From contig OX044352.1 of the NCBI GenBank assembly GCA_943846655.1, positions 496,001 to 560,000 of the forward strand: 64,000 bases of DNA. Direction: 5' to 3'. A model generated the notes under the pieces. That model did no database searches. It was given only the letters and a program-made list of their open reading frames with translations, and was not told the origin of the DNA. Position numbers and translations under genes: made by a program. How positions within the stretch are numbered: the first letter of the stretch is position 1; every line of letters starts with the position of its first letter. This stretch comes from Porticoccus sp002390525. GTDB taxonomy: Bacteria > Pseudomonadota > Gammaproteobacteria > Pseudomonadales > Porticoccaceae. Shown piece after piece: positions 35,790-45,236 of the stretch.

Positions 35790-36345
35790 AAGCTAGATAG
35801 AATATAGCCTGACCAAGGGCATAATAATTAAAATTTATGCAATTTTTAACCCCTTTGAGTTTTAACTACTTTTTTTTGCTTTTTTAAAGAAAAAATAATT
35901 AATTAACAATTAACTATAAGCGCACATCTGTCTTAAAAATAAAAAATTTAAAATTAATAACTTACCGGTGTAATTTGCAGCAAATGATAATTATTATCAT
36001 TTGTATACTTATAAATCTAAAATTTAGCTTATAAAATTATTGGACACATTTGACTTCTCATGGTTTAATTTGTGTCCGATTTCATATTTGCTAATACTTT
36101 ATACATTTAATGTATTTAGACAAATGGCAAATTTTGTGTATCGGTTTTGTTTATAAATTGATGATATATATGTAATTTTTCACTAAAATATAAATATAAA
36201 AAAGTAGTATCTGAGGGTATTTTTTGTTTTTCTAGCGTGATTTAAGTATTTGTAAAAATCGATAGAGATCGATACGAGGCGCAGAAAAAAATATTTAAAG
36301 CAAAAAATATGAAGTTAGAAACTCATAAAAATAGAGGATATAAAC
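35790..36345. other. 556-base gene-free spacer between gshA and acetone carboxylase operon
   Basis: No reading frame of interest on either strand. It is very AT-rich and contains a Fur-box palindrome (35981-36003), an inverted repeat GGACACA/TGTGTCC (36042-36048 and 36071-36077), the palindrome ATACATTTAATGTAT (36101-36115) and ATCGAT-AGAG-ATCGAT (36258-36273). It must hold promoters for gshA and the carboxylase operon, but I cannot place -35/-10 pairs with confidence. Confidence 0.7.
35981..36003. promoter_or_regulatory. Fur-box palindrome
   Basis: A perfect 23-base palindrome whose core TGATAATTATTATCA is exactly the 7-1-7 Fur consensus (TGATAAT-N-ATTATCA). It lies 192 bases upstream of gshA and 343 bases upstream of the carboxylase gene. 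TATACT at 36004-36009 right beside it could be a -10 for rightward transcription. Regulation by iron is inferred from the motif. Confidence 0.7.
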
Positions 36346-38523
36346 TTGAACGATTTAAATAACCCCGTCGAGGTCCTAGGGATCGATGCAGGCGGAACTA
36401 TGACAGATACGTTCTTTGTGCGAGCAGATGGCTCTTTCGTTGTCGGTAAAGCACAAAGTGATGCAGATGAAGCTAAAGCTGTACTTACATCTAGTGTTGA
36501 TGCACTAGCACACTGGGGACGTACAATTGAAGATACATACCCGGAAATGGTTACTTGCGTATTTTCTGGAACTGCGATGCTTAACCGTGTTGTGGGAAGA
36601 AAGGGATTACGTACAGGCCTAATAACAAGTAAAGGATTTGAAGATTTTCATAGAATGGGTCGAGCCATTCAATGTTATCTAGGGTATGCATTCGAAGATC
36701 GCCTACACCTAAATAGCCATAAATATGATGAGTCTTTGGTTCATATCCACGATACTCGTGGTGTTACTGAGCGTATCGACTGTAAGGGTGCTGTTGTTAT
36801 ACCTGTGAGGGTAGAAGAAGCAACACAAGCTGCTAAAGAGCTTGTTGATCAGGGCGTTAAAGCAATCGCTATTAGTTTGCTCAGCTCTTATCTAAACCCA
36901 GCACATGAGCACGCGGTACGTGACGCTGTTGAAAAAGTGATTAAAGATAGCGGATCAGATATACCAGTATTCGCATCTGTTGATTACTATCCAGCACGTA
37001 AAGAAAGTCATCGTACTAATACTACTATCTTAGAAGCATATGCTGCTGAACCCTCAAGAAAAATTCTTGGTAAGTTAAGCGATACTATGCGTGCTAAAGG
37101 TGGTAAATTCGATGTGCGCGTGATGGCTACCCATGGTGGTACTATCAGCTGGAAAGCAAAAGAATTAGCTCGTTCATTAGTATCAGGTCCAATTGGTGGA
37201 GTTATTGGTGCTAAATATCTAGGTGAGCAATTAGGTTACGAAAATATCGCATGTTCAGATATTGGTGGTACTAGCTTCGATATGGCGCTAATTACCGGTG
37301 GCAACTACTCTATCCATAAAGATAGTGAAATGGCTCGCTTGGTATTATCATTACCTATGGTTGCGATGGATAGTATCGGTGCAGGTGCAGGTAGTTTTGT
37401 ACGTATCGACCCTTACTCTAATTCTCTTAAACTAGGTCCTGATAGTGCTGGTTACCGAGTTGGTACTTGTTGGCCAGAAGGTGGATTGGATACAGTATCT
37501 GTAACTGACTGCCATATTATTCTAGGTTACTTGAACCCTGATAACTTCCTTGGCGGGATTTTAAAACTAGATGTTGAGCGTGGTAAAAAGTGTGTTCAAG
37601 ATCAAATTGCTACTCCTATGGGATTATCTTTAGAAGATGCAGCAGCTGGTGTTATTGAGCTACTTGACCTTTCATTACGTCAGCACTTACGTGCAATGAT
37701 CTCTGGTAAAGGATATAGCCCACGTGATTTCGTATGTTTCTCATACGGTGGCGGTGGTCCAGTTCACGCATACGGTTACACAAAAGGATTAGGTTTCAAA
37801 GAAACTATCGTTCCTGCTTGGGCTGCTGGATTCTCAGCGTTTGGTTGTGCATCAGCTGACTTCGAATATCGTTATGATATGAGTGTTAACGTTGGCATAA
37901 CTGAAGAATCAACAGATCAAGATTTAGAAGATTCTGTCGATCAGCTTCAATCAGCATGGGATACTCTGAAAGTTAAAGTATTAGAAGAGTTCGAAATCAA
38001 TGGATTCTCTGAGAAAGATATCACATTTACGCCAGGATATAGTATGCAATACCTAGGTCAGCTAAATGACTTGGAAATTGATTCGCCATTACCAAAAGTA
38101 AAAGGCAAGAAAGATTGGCCAGCACTTGTAGCAGCGTTCGATGCAGAATATGCTCGAGTATATGCTGATGCTGCCCGTTCGCCTGAGCTTGGTTTTGGTA
38201 TAACTGGTGCAATTCTTCGAGGTTCAGTAGAAACAAGTAAACCTGCTGTTCCAGACGAAAAAGAACAAGGTGAAACCCCAGCAGCTGGATCTAAAACTGG
38301 TACTCGTAAGTTTTATGATCGACGCAAGTGGGTTGAAGCCGATCTTTATCACATGGAAAGCTTGATGCCTGGCAACAGAGTTGAAGGTCCAGCTGTGATT
38401 GAGTCGGATGCAACTACTTTTGTAGTTCCAACTGGCTTCGCAACGTTCTTAGATAAGCACCGTCTCTTCCACTTGATTGAGACTGAAGATCTAACAGTCG
38501 CATTTAATTATGTTGACGCTTAG
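36346..38523 (+). CDS. acxA: Acetone carboxylase beta subunit
   Basis: ATP-dependent activation subunit of acetone carboxylase, which converts acetone plus bicarbonate to acetoacetate at the cost of ATP to AMP. It belongs to the HyuA/hydantoinase A superfamily. N-terminal VLGIDAGGTMTDTFF is the nucleotide-binding start, followed by GTAMLNRVVGRKG, ATHGGTISWKAKELAR, SGPIGGVIGAKYLGE, CSDIGGTSFDMALIT and FVCFSYGGGGPVHAYGY, all close to my memory of Xanthobacter AcxA. 725 residues. Start is TTG, supported by AGAGGA upstream and by the family N-terminus. Strong CGT/GGT/GCT codon bias suggests high expression. Acetophenone carboxylase or hydantoinase is less likely given the three-gene set. Confidence 0.93.
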   Translation: MNDLNNPVEVLGIDAGGTMTDTFFVRADGSFVVGKAQSDADEAKAVLTSSVDALAHWGRTIEDTYPEMVTCVFSGTAMLNRVVGRKGLRTGLITSKGFEDFHRMGRAIQCYLGYAFEDRLHLNSHKYDESLVHIHDTRGVTERIDCKGAVVIPVRVEEATQAAKELVDQGVKAIAISLLSSYLNPAHEHAVRDAVEKVIKDSGSDIPVFASVDYYPARKESHRTNTTILEAYAAEPSRKILGKLSDTMRAKGGKFDVRVMATHGGTISWKAKELARSLVSGPIGGVIGAKYLGEQLGYENIACSDIGGTSFDMALITGGNYSIHKDSEMARLVLSLPMVAMDSIGAGAGSFVRIDPYSNSLKLGPDSAGYRVGTCWPEGGLDTVSVTDCHIILGYLNPDNFLGGILKLDVERGKKCVQDQIATPMGLSLEDAAAGVIELLDLSLRQHLRAMISGKGYSPRDFVCFSYGGGGPVHAYGYTKGLGFKETIVPAWAAGFSAFGCASADFEYRYDMSVNVGITEESTDQDLEDSVDQLQSAWDTLKVKVLEEFEINGFSEKDITFTPGYSMQYLGQLNDLEIDSPLPKVKGKKDWPALVAAFDAEYARVYADAARSPELGFGITGAILRGSVETSKPAVPDEKEQGETPAAGSKTGTRKFYDRRKWVEADLYHMESLMPGNRVEGPAVIESDATTFVVPTGFATFLDKHRLFHLIETEDLTVAFNYVDA

Positions 38524-38548
38524 TCAAGAAATTAACAGGAGAAATTAA

Positions 38549-40894
38549 ATGACTATATTAGAAACCCTTAAAGGGGCAGAGCTAGGTAAATTATTGAAAA
38601 ATGGTTTGTCTCTAGACGAGAACCGAAATGGTATCTTGGCGCGTGCGTCGGAAACTGGACACTATGACGGTATCAAAACATTAACACTTAAAGAGAAAGA
38701 TCCAATCAAATACGAGCGTATTTTTTCTAAAGTTCGTGCAGGTTTGGTTAACTCTCGTGAAGTTGCCAAGAAAATTGCAGCGTCACCAATCGTTGAACAA
38801 GAAGGCGAATTGTGCTTTACGCTTTACAACGTAGCTGGTGACTGTATTGCTACTTCTACAGGTATTATTATCCACGTTGGTACCATGGGTGCTGCGATCA
38901 AATATATGATCCAAAACAACTGGGAAATTAATCCTGGAATCAATGAAGGTGACATGTTCACTAACAACGATTGCCAAACTGGTAACGTACACCCTTGCGA
39001 TATTGCAACTATTATTCCTGTATTCTTTGAAGGATACCTGGTTGCATGGGTGGGTGGTGTAACTCACGTTATTGATACTGGTGCTGTAGGACCAGGATCT
39101 ATGTCTAACGGCCAAATCCAACGTTTCGGCGATGGCTTACAAATTACTTGTCGTAAGACAGGTGTAAACGATACTCCACTGCGTGACTGGTTACATGAAA
39201 GTCAACGTAACGTGCGTACAGTTAAATACTGGATTCTTGATGAGAAAACTCGTATTGCTGGTACTTCAATGATTCGTGAAATGGTTCAAGAAACTATTGC
39301 TGACGAAGGTGTTGAAGCATGGGATGTATTTGCAATGGAAGTAATTGAAGACGGTCGCCGTGGACTCACTAGCCGAATTAAAGCTATGTGTATTCCAGGT
39401 ATAGTAAAAACTGTAGCATTTGTTGATGTACCTTATACGCATCCAGATGTAGCAGTACCTTCACCGTTTGCAAAACTTGATTCAATTATGCATGCACCTT
39501 GTGCTATTACCGTTAAATCAGACGCTAGCTGGCGTTTAGATTTTGAAGGTTGTAGTCGCTGGGGCTGGCATACGTATAATGCAAATCCCACTGCGTTCAC
39601 ATCAGGTATCTGGGTGATGATGACTCAAAGCCTTGTACCTACTGAGCGTGTTAATGATGGTTGTCGTTATGCAACTCAATTCCGTCTACCTAAAGGTACC
39701 TGGACTAACCCAGATGATCGTCGTACAGCTCACGCTGATGCATGGCATTTCTTGGTTTCCTCATGGAGCTCTTTATGGAGAGGAATTAGCCGTACATACT
39801 TTGGTCGTGGTTACTTAGAAGAAGTTAACTCTGGTAACTCTAACCCTTGTAACTGGTTACAAGGTGGTGGTATCAACCAAGATGGAGAAATCCATGCTGT
39901 AAATAGTTTTGAAACAGCAGCTTGTGGTACTGGTGCATGTGCGATGAAAGATGGCCTTAACAACGCAGCTGCGATTTGGAATCCTGAAGGCGACATGGGT
40001 GATATTGAGATCTGGGAACTTGCAGAACCTCTTTTATACTTAGGTCGTACTCAAAAAACCAATTCAGGCGGTTACGGTAAATGGCGTGGTGGTAATGGTT
40101 TTGAAACGTTACGTATGGTTCATGGTTCATGTGACTGGACTATGTTCTTTATGGGTAATGGTTACATGAATAGTGATTGGGGCTTGATGGGTGGTTATCC
40201 TTCAGCAACTGGTTACCGTTTCGAAGCACATAATACTGGACTCGTTGGTCCTGGTGGAAGAATTGAAGCCGGAAAGGAAATACCTTTAGGTGAAGATTTG
40301 AATCCAGACGATCGTCTATGGGAAAATCTTCTTGGTCCTGACGCTGAAGTTAAACGTGATAAGCAATGTATCACTACAGAAGCCATGTTTGATAATGGCG
40401 ATCTGTACTTGAACTACCTACGTGGTGGTCCAGGATTTGGTGATCCTTTAGATCGTTTGCACAGTGGTAAGCAGAGCATCGAAGAAGATCTTAACGAAAA
40501 CTACATTCTTCCTGAATACGCTAAGAAAATTTACGGCGTTGTTTACACTCAGGATGCAGAAGGTGTTTATACTGTAGATTCAGCTAAAACTACTGCGGCT
40601 CAAGAACAAATCAAGAAAGACCGCATTAAGCGCAGCGTTCCTGTCAAAGAGTGGATGAAAACTGAACGTCAAAATATTCTTGACAATAAAGCTTCTCCAC
40701 AAGTTAAGCAGATGTATGCTTCAAGTTTTGCTCTGTCAGAACCATTCCTGAATGAATTTAAAACATTCTGGGATCTACCTGCAGAATATAACTTGTTAGA
40801 GTCTTCGTTGGGCATCCCAACATATGGTTCTACTAAAACTATGGACATCAGTGAAATGCCGGACTGTAAGCCCGTCATTATGACTGAGGAATGA
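38549..40894 (+). CDS. acxB: Acetone carboxylase alpha subunit
   Basis: Carboxylating subunit, HyuB/hydantoinase B superfamily. 781 residues, near the length known for AcxB. Blocks such as GDMFTNNDCQTGNVHPCDIA, GGVTHVIDTGAVGPGSMSNG and AACGTGACAMKDGLNNAAA are consistent with the family; the metal site is expected here but I cannot assign ligands with certainty. Of 37 Arg codons only two are AGA and none AGG, unlike AGA-rich neighbours. Preceded by AACAGGAGAA and 25 bases after acxA. Confidence 0.92.
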   Translation: MTILETLKGAELGKLLKNGLSLDENRNGILARASETGHYDGIKTLTLKEKDPIKYERIFSKVRAGLVNSREVAKKIAASPIVEQEGELCFTLYNVAGDCIATSTGIIIHVGTMGAAIKYMIQNNWEINPGINEGDMFTNNDCQTGNVHPCDIATIIPVFFEGYLVAWVGGVTHVIDTGAVGPGSMSNGQIQRFGDGLQITCRKTGVNDTPLRDWLHESQRNVRTVKYWILDEKTRIAGTSMIREMVQETIADEGVEAWDVFAMEVIEDGRRGLTSRIKAMCIPGIVKTVAFVDVPYTHPDVAVPSPFAKLDSIMHAPCAITVKSDASWRLDFEGCSRWGWHTYNANPTAFTSGIWVMMTQSLVPTERVNDGCRYATQFRLPKGTWTNPDDRRTAHADAWHFLVSSWSSLWRGISRTYFGRGYLEEVNSGNSNPCNWLQGGGINQDGEIHAVNSFETAACGTGACAMKDGLNNAAAIWNPEGDMGDIEIWELAEPLLYLGRTQKTNSGGYGKWRGGNGFETLRMVHGSCDWTMFFMGNGYMNSDWGLMGGYPSATGYRFEAHNTGLVGPGGRIEAGKEIPLGEDLNPDDRLWENLLGPDAEVKRDKQCITTEAMFDNGDLYLNYLRGGPGFGDPLDRLHSGKQSIEEDLNENYILPEYAKKIYGVVYTQDAEGVYTVDSAKTTAAQEQIKKDRIKRSVPVKEWMKTERQNILDNKASPQVKQMYASSFALSEPFLNEFKTFWDLPAEYNLLESSLGIPTYGSTKTMDISEMPDCKPVIMTEE

Positions 40895-40916
40895 TCGTTA
40901 ACTGAGACATTGAGAC

Positions 40917-40938
40917 AGTGCATCCATATAGATGCACT
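40917..40938 (+). other. Intercistronic hairpin between acxB and acxC
   Basis: AGTGCATC and GATGCACT form an 8-bp stem around a CATATA loop in the 80-base gap between the alpha and gamma genes. No T tract follows, so it is not an intrinsic terminator. It may protect the upstream mRNA or set subunit ratio (inference). Confidence 0.5.
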
Positions 40939-40974
40939 TGATCAACTATCAATTAGACAAAAGAAGGTATAATT

Positions 40975-41475
40975 ATGTCTACATATACAAAACAAGAAGT
41001 TAAGCAGCTGGTCGATGGTACTTTAGCCTGGGACACAGTGCACCAAATGATTTCCATGCCTAAAGATGCAGATCGCTACAAGCTTTACATGGAAGTAATT
41101 CAAGAAAAACTGTCATACAAACATAAAGTTATTATGGCATTAGGACCACATCTAAACCTAGCTATCAGAGATGGCGACGAGGAAATTCACGCGTTTTGTG
41201 ATTGCGGTAAAGATTTTGGTCACTATAAGGGAAACTGGAAGCTTAATGCGAATATTTATGTTCGTGATACTGCTGAGAAAATGGACCAAGTATATCCACG
41301 ATTGATGGCACCAGACACAACATGGCAGGTATATCGTGAGTACTCTTGCCCTGATTGTGGAACTATGCTTGATATCGAAGCACCAACACCTTGGTACATG
41401 TGTATGCACGATGTTCAACCAGACTTGAAAACTTTTTTTGAGTGGGTTGGTATTCCAGCACCTAAAAAGATATAA
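40975..41475 (+). CDS. acxC: Acetone carboxylase gamma subunit
   Basis: Small third subunit required for the alpha2-beta2-gamma2 holoenzyme. 166 residues. Cysteines C75/C77 (AFCDCG) and C125/C128 (SCPDCG), plus C143, look like a zinc-binding set. The start (YTKQEVKQLVDGTLAWDTVHQ) and EAPTPWYMCMHDVQPDL fit the AcxC family. Its presence is the best proof that the operon is acetone carboxylase, since hydantoinases lack it. Ribosome site AGAAGG. Confidence 0.92.
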   Translation: MSTYTKQEVKQLVDGTLAWDTVHQMISMPKDADRYKLYMEVIQEKLSYKHKVIMALGPHLNLAIRDGDEEIHAFCDCGKDFGHYKGNWKLNANIYVRDTAEKMDQVYPRLMAPDTTWQVYREYSCPDCGTMLDIEAPTPWYMCMHDVQPDLKTFFEWVGIPAPKKI

Positions 41476-41493
41476 GTTATAGGTAGTAAACAG

Positions 41494-41529
41494 TAAGTCC
41501 CAGCCTTCGGCTGGGACTTATTTGTTTTT
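41494..41529 (+). terminator. Strong terminator closing the acx operon
   Basis: A perfect 12-bp stem (TAAGTCCCAGCC / GGCTGGGACTTA) with a TTC loop, followed by TTTGTTTTT. It separates acxABC from secB. Confidence 0.93.
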
Positions 41530-41676
41530 GGATAAAATTTTTTAAATGTACTCAGTTATAATGTATTAATATATTCGTTAGGTCTCACTAACAATAATTT
41601 TTTGCCGTATATACATTTATATTTTGATTAATAAATTTCGATAAAGCTACTTTGCGATAAATTAAAGGAATAAGAA

Positions 41677-42177
41677 ATGTCAAAAGAAACATCACCAAAA
41701 AAAGTATCATCGAAAGAGGCCCCGGTACCTCATTTCTCTATGCAAAAAATATATTTAAAGAAAAGTAATTTTGAGTCCCCCAATTCTGCTAGCGTGTTTG
41801 GTACAGACTGGAAGCCAGAAACTAAAATGGATTTAAATCTCAGCCATTCATCCATTGATGATGATGGGCGCTACGAAGCGGTGATAAGTGTTAAAGTTAC
41901 AGCAACTAATGAGAATATTGTGGCATTTAGTGTTGAGATTGACCAAGCAGCATTGTTTTTAATTGATGGTTTTCCAGATGATCGCCTAGACGAGGCTTTG
42001 AACTCCGCCTGCCCATTAATAATGTTCCCTTATTTGCGAGAAACTCTTGATAATGTACTACTAAAAGCTGGATACCCCCCTTTAATGCTTGCTCCAATCA
42101 ATTTTGATGCAATGTATAAAGAAAAGAAGGCAATTAAGCAAGCCGAAGAAAAAGCACAAAATGAAAAAAAACACTAA
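41677..42177 (+). CDS. secB: Protein export chaperone SecB
   Basis: Tetrameric chaperone holding pre-proteins unfolded for SecA. Blocks PHFSMQKIYLKKSNFESP, DDGRYEAVISVKVTA and the C-terminal YPPLMLAPINFDAMY are diagnostic. 166 residues, with short charged tails at both ends. Own Shine-Dalgarno AAAGGAAT. Convergent with rsmE. Confidence 0.96.
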   Translation: MSKETSPKKVSSKEAPVPHFSMQKIYLKKSNFESPNSASVFGTDWKPETKMDLNLSHSSIDDDGRYEAVISVKVTATNENIVAFSVEIDQAALFLIDGFPDDRLDEALNSACPLIMFPYLRETLDNVLLKAGYPPLMLAPINFDAMYKEKKAIKQAEEKAQNEKKH

Positions 42178-42214
42178 TTAATTAAACTAAGAACTATGAG
42201 TTTATAAGTCTAAA

Positions 42215-42952
42215 TTAATGGATATCACCCCATATTGATTGAAAGATACTGATTGCTACAATTGGAGCTGTTTCTGTTCTGAGAATCCTTGGCCCGAGAG
42301 ATATCTGGTCGAATTCGGAATTTTTAGCAATTTCAACTTCCCTAGCAGAAAATCCACCCTCTGGACCAATTAATAGTGATATATCTACTATGGCATTATT
42401 GTTTTTAAGAGTTGATATTTGTGTTTTTCCTTTTGGGTCTAGCATAACTTTTTTTTGTGCAGAAGCGTTTTGAATCCAATCTTCAATTTTTTTTGGAGAA
42501 TTAATAATTGGTATTTTTGTTCGATGGGACTGTTCGCAAGCACTTATGCAAACTTTTTGCCAATGCAATAATCTGCTTTTTACCTTATCATTTTCTAGCT
42601 TAACCCCAACCCTTTCAGTAAATAGTGGCGTTATTTCAGAAACCCCAACCTCAGTCGATTTTTGTATAACTGTGTCCATTCTGTCACCACGCGAAATCCC
42701 AACCCCAAGATGGATCTTTAATGGCGACTCATTTGTTTCCTTAACATGATCACCAACGAGTAGCGTTATTTTATTTCTATTAATTTTTGTTATTGTTGAT
42801 TTAAACTCACCGCCTTCACCATTGAAAATTGTTACAAATTTCCCAGGGTTTAGCCTTAAAACCTTCCCTATATGTCTGGCAGCGAAATCATCAAGTATAA
42901 TCTCTGTACCAGATGAAAGTTGTTGTTTTGTGTGAACTCTGATATCACGCAT
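42215..42952 (-). CDS. rsmE: 16S rRNA (uracil1498-N3)-methyltransferase
   Basis: SPOUT-family methyltransferase for U1498. N-terminal PUA-like part (RVHTKQQLSSGTEIIL, FNGEGGEF) and a C-terminal knot with LLIGPEGGFSAREVE and SLGPRILRTETAPI. 245 residues. Start overlaps the end of metF by 8 bases; last gene of the methyl-cycle run. Confidence 0.95.
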   Translation of the reverse strand: MRDIRVHTKQQLSSGTEIILDDFAARHIGKVLRLNPGKFVTIFNGEGGEFKSTITKINRNKITLLVGDHVKETNESPLKIHLGVGISRGDRMDTVIQKSTEVGVSEITPLFTERVGVKLENDKVKSRLLHWQKVCISACEQSHRTKIPIINSPKKIEDWIQNASAQKKVMLDPKGKTQISTLKNNNAIVDISLLIGPEGGFSAREVEIAKNSEFDQISLGPRILRTETAPIVAISIFQSIWGDIH

Positions 42953-43790
42953 TAGCTAATGAGAAACCCAATCTATTACATAGAGTGAGATTAACGTCTG
43001 CTTGGTTCATAGTATAGAAATGTAACCCAGGAGCATTATTTTCAAGTAATTCTTCACAAAGGTGCGTTACTACATCTAATCCAAAATCTTTTATACTTTC
43101 TGTGTCATCACCGTATTGATGCAATCTTTTTTGGATCCACCGCGGTATATCAGCACCACAATTTTCTGAAAAACGAACAAGATTATGATAGTTAGTAATT
43201 GGCATAATGCCCGGAATTATAGGCGCTTCTATCCCAGATTTTTTACACTGCTCTACAAAATATAAGTAACTATTAGAGTTATAAAAATATTGTGTTATCC
43301 CTCGACTAGCGCCAGCTTCAAACTTTTTATTTAGCCAATAAATATCTTTTTGATAGTTTTCTGATTCTGGGTGAATCTCAGGGTAAGCGGCAACAAAAAT
43401 CTCAAAAGAATCTCCAAAATGATCTTTTATTAATTCGACAAGTTCATTTGCATAAACCAACTGCTTGGTTCCGCCCATACCTGATGGTAGGTCTCCACGA
43501 AGTGCAACTATTTTACTAATACCAGCACTTTTATATTCACTCAGAAGTTCAAATAGCGACGGCGTATCATCTGCACAAACAGATACATGAGGAACTGCGT
43601 TGGAGCCTTTTTTTTGTATATCAAGCACAGTATCCTTTGTGAAAGTTTTTGTGGAACCACCAGCACCATACGTGACTGAGAAAAATTCGGGATTCAGTAA
43701 ATTCAGCTTGGCATGAACTTTAGCAAGCTTTAATCTTCCTACTTCAGTTTTAGGTGGAAAAAACTCAAAACTTAAATGATGATTATTCAT
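42945..43790 (-). CDS. metF: Methylenetetrahydrofolate reductase
   Basis: FAD enzyme reducing 5,10-methylene-THF to 5-methyl-THF, the methyl donor for methionine. SFEFFPPKT at the N-terminus and RGDLPSGMG, TQYFYNSNSYLYF and PGIMPITNYHNL are family blocks. 281 residues. Sits 21 bases after ahcY, so methyl-group supply and SAM recycling are encoded together. Confidence 0.96.
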   Translation of the reverse strand: MNNHHLSFEFFPPKTEVGRLKLAKVHAKLNLLNPEFFSVTYGAGGSTKTFTKDTVLDIQKKGSNAVPHVSVCADDTPSLFELLSEYKSAGISKIVALRGDLPSGMGGTKQLVYANELVELIKDHFGDSFEIFVAAYPEIHPESENYQKDIYWLNKKFEAGASRGITQYFYNSNSYLYFVEQCKKSGIEAPIIPGIMPITNYHNLVRFSENCGADIPRWIQKRLHQYGDDTESIKDFGLDVVTHLCEELLENNAPGLHFYTMNQADVNLTLCNRLGFSLANA

Positions 43791-43811
43791 TATATTTTAG
43801 TTATCCGTATG

Positions 43812-45185
43812 TCAATATCTATAGTTTTCGTCTTTGTAAGGACCATCAATAGGTACGTTAATGTATTTAGCCTGAGATGCTTTTAACCGAGTGAGCACTC
43901 CGCTGAAACCTTTAACCATTTCAACTGCTACTTCTTCATCAAGTTTTTTCGGCAACACTTCCACGACTAACATTTTTTCTTTTGAGGCTAAATTTTGATT
44001 CGCATAGCCCTGTTTATAAAGATGAATTTGAGCTAACACTTGGTTAGCAAATGACCCATCCATAATTCTGCTTGGATGGCCTGTTGCATTACCCAAATTT
44101 GCTAGTCTTCCTTCAGAGAGAAGTAGCAGATAATCGTTGTTCGATGAATCACGAAAAACTTGATGCACTTGAGGTTTAATTTCTACCCATTTCCAATTTT
44201 TTCGCATATATGCAGTATCTATTTCATTATCAAAATGTCCGATATTGCAAACAACACAGCCAATCTTGAGTCCACTTAAAATATCTGAATCACAAACATT
44301 ATAGTTACCAGTAGTTGTGACTAATAAATCTGTTGTCTTTAGTAAATCGACATTAATACCGTTAGAAGGATCACCATTAGTATACGTTGAAACTACTTCA
44401 AAACCGTCCATGCAGGCTTGCATAGCACAAATAGGGTCTATTTCAGTTATTTTGACTATCATACCTTCTTGACGCAAAGACTGAGCAGCACCTTTACCAA
44501 CATCACCGTAACCAATCACAATAGCTTTTTTCCCAGAGAGTAGGTGATCAGTTGCACGCTTGATAGCATCATTAAGACTATGGCGGCACCCGTACTTGTT
44601 ATCATTTTTAGACTTGGTAACAGAATCGTTAACATTAATTGCCGGTATTTTCAGCTCGCCATTTTTTAGCATTTCATACAGACGAAGAACACCTGTTGTT
44701 GTTTCTTCTGTAACTCCATGAACACCCTTTAAAACATCCGGATATTTTTTGTGAAGCAGACCAGTCAAATCCCCTCCATCATCAAGCACCATGTTTGCAT
44801 CCCAGGGCACCCCATTACTTAGCACTTGCTGTTCAAGACACCACTCATAGTCCTCTTCTGTTTCACCTTTCCAAGCAAAAACGGGTGTACCACTTGCTGC
44901 AATAGCTGCAGCAGCATGGTCTTGAGTAGAAAAAATATTACACGATGTCCATCGAACCTCAGCACCTAAAGCTTCAAGCGTTTGTATAAGAACCGCTGTC
45001 TGTATCGTCATATGAATACAGCCAAGTATTTTTGCACCCTTAAGGGGCTGTTCCGTGAGATATTTTTTTCTTAGCGCCATAAGAGCAGGCATTTCTGTTT
45101 CTGCTATAGCTATTTCTTTGCGACCATAGTCGGCTAGACTTATATCTGCCACCTTATAGTCACTATTTGTAATCATTGTATTCAT
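43812..45185 (-). CDS. ahcY: S-adenosylhomocysteine hydrolase
   Basis: NAD-dependent hydrolase splitting SAH to homocysteine and adenosine, relieving inhibition of methyltransferases. Early block GAKILGCIHMTIQTAVLIQT, NAD motif GYGDVGKG (225-232) and the C-terminal YKDENYRY are clear. 457 residues. Having AhcY means this bacterium uses direct SAH hydrolysis. Confidence 0.97.
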   Translation of the reverse strand: MNTMITNSDYKVADISLADYGRKEIAIAETEMPALMALRKKYLTEQPLKGAKILGCIHMTIQTAVLIQTLEALGAEVRWTSCNIFSTQDHAAAAIAASGTPVFAWKGETEEDYEWCLEQQVLSNGVPWDANMVLDDGGDLTGLLHKKYPDVLKGVHGVTEETTTGVLRLYEMLKNGELKIPAINVNDSVTKSKNDNKYGCRHSLNDAIKRATDHLLSGKKAIVIGYGDVGKGAAQSLRQEGMIVKITEIDPICAMQACMDGFEVVSTYTNGDPSNGINVDLLKTTDLLVTTTGNYNVCDSDILSGLKIGCVVCNIGHFDNEIDTAYMRKNWKWVEIKPQVHQVFRDSSNNDYLLLLSEGRLANLGNATGHPSRIMDGSFANQVLAQIHLYKQGYANQNLASKEKMLVVEVLPKKLDEEVAVEMVKGFSGVLTRLKASQAKYINVPIDGPYKDENYRY

Positions 45186-45236
45186 AACTTTTCCCTTTTT
45201 ATTCCTTTAAATTTTTTATTTAAAAATGACGACTCT

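Noticed and set aside
36125..36140. Possible sigma-54 promoter upstream of acxA
   Set aside because: TGGCA is present but the -12 GC at the right spacing is missing (GT instead).
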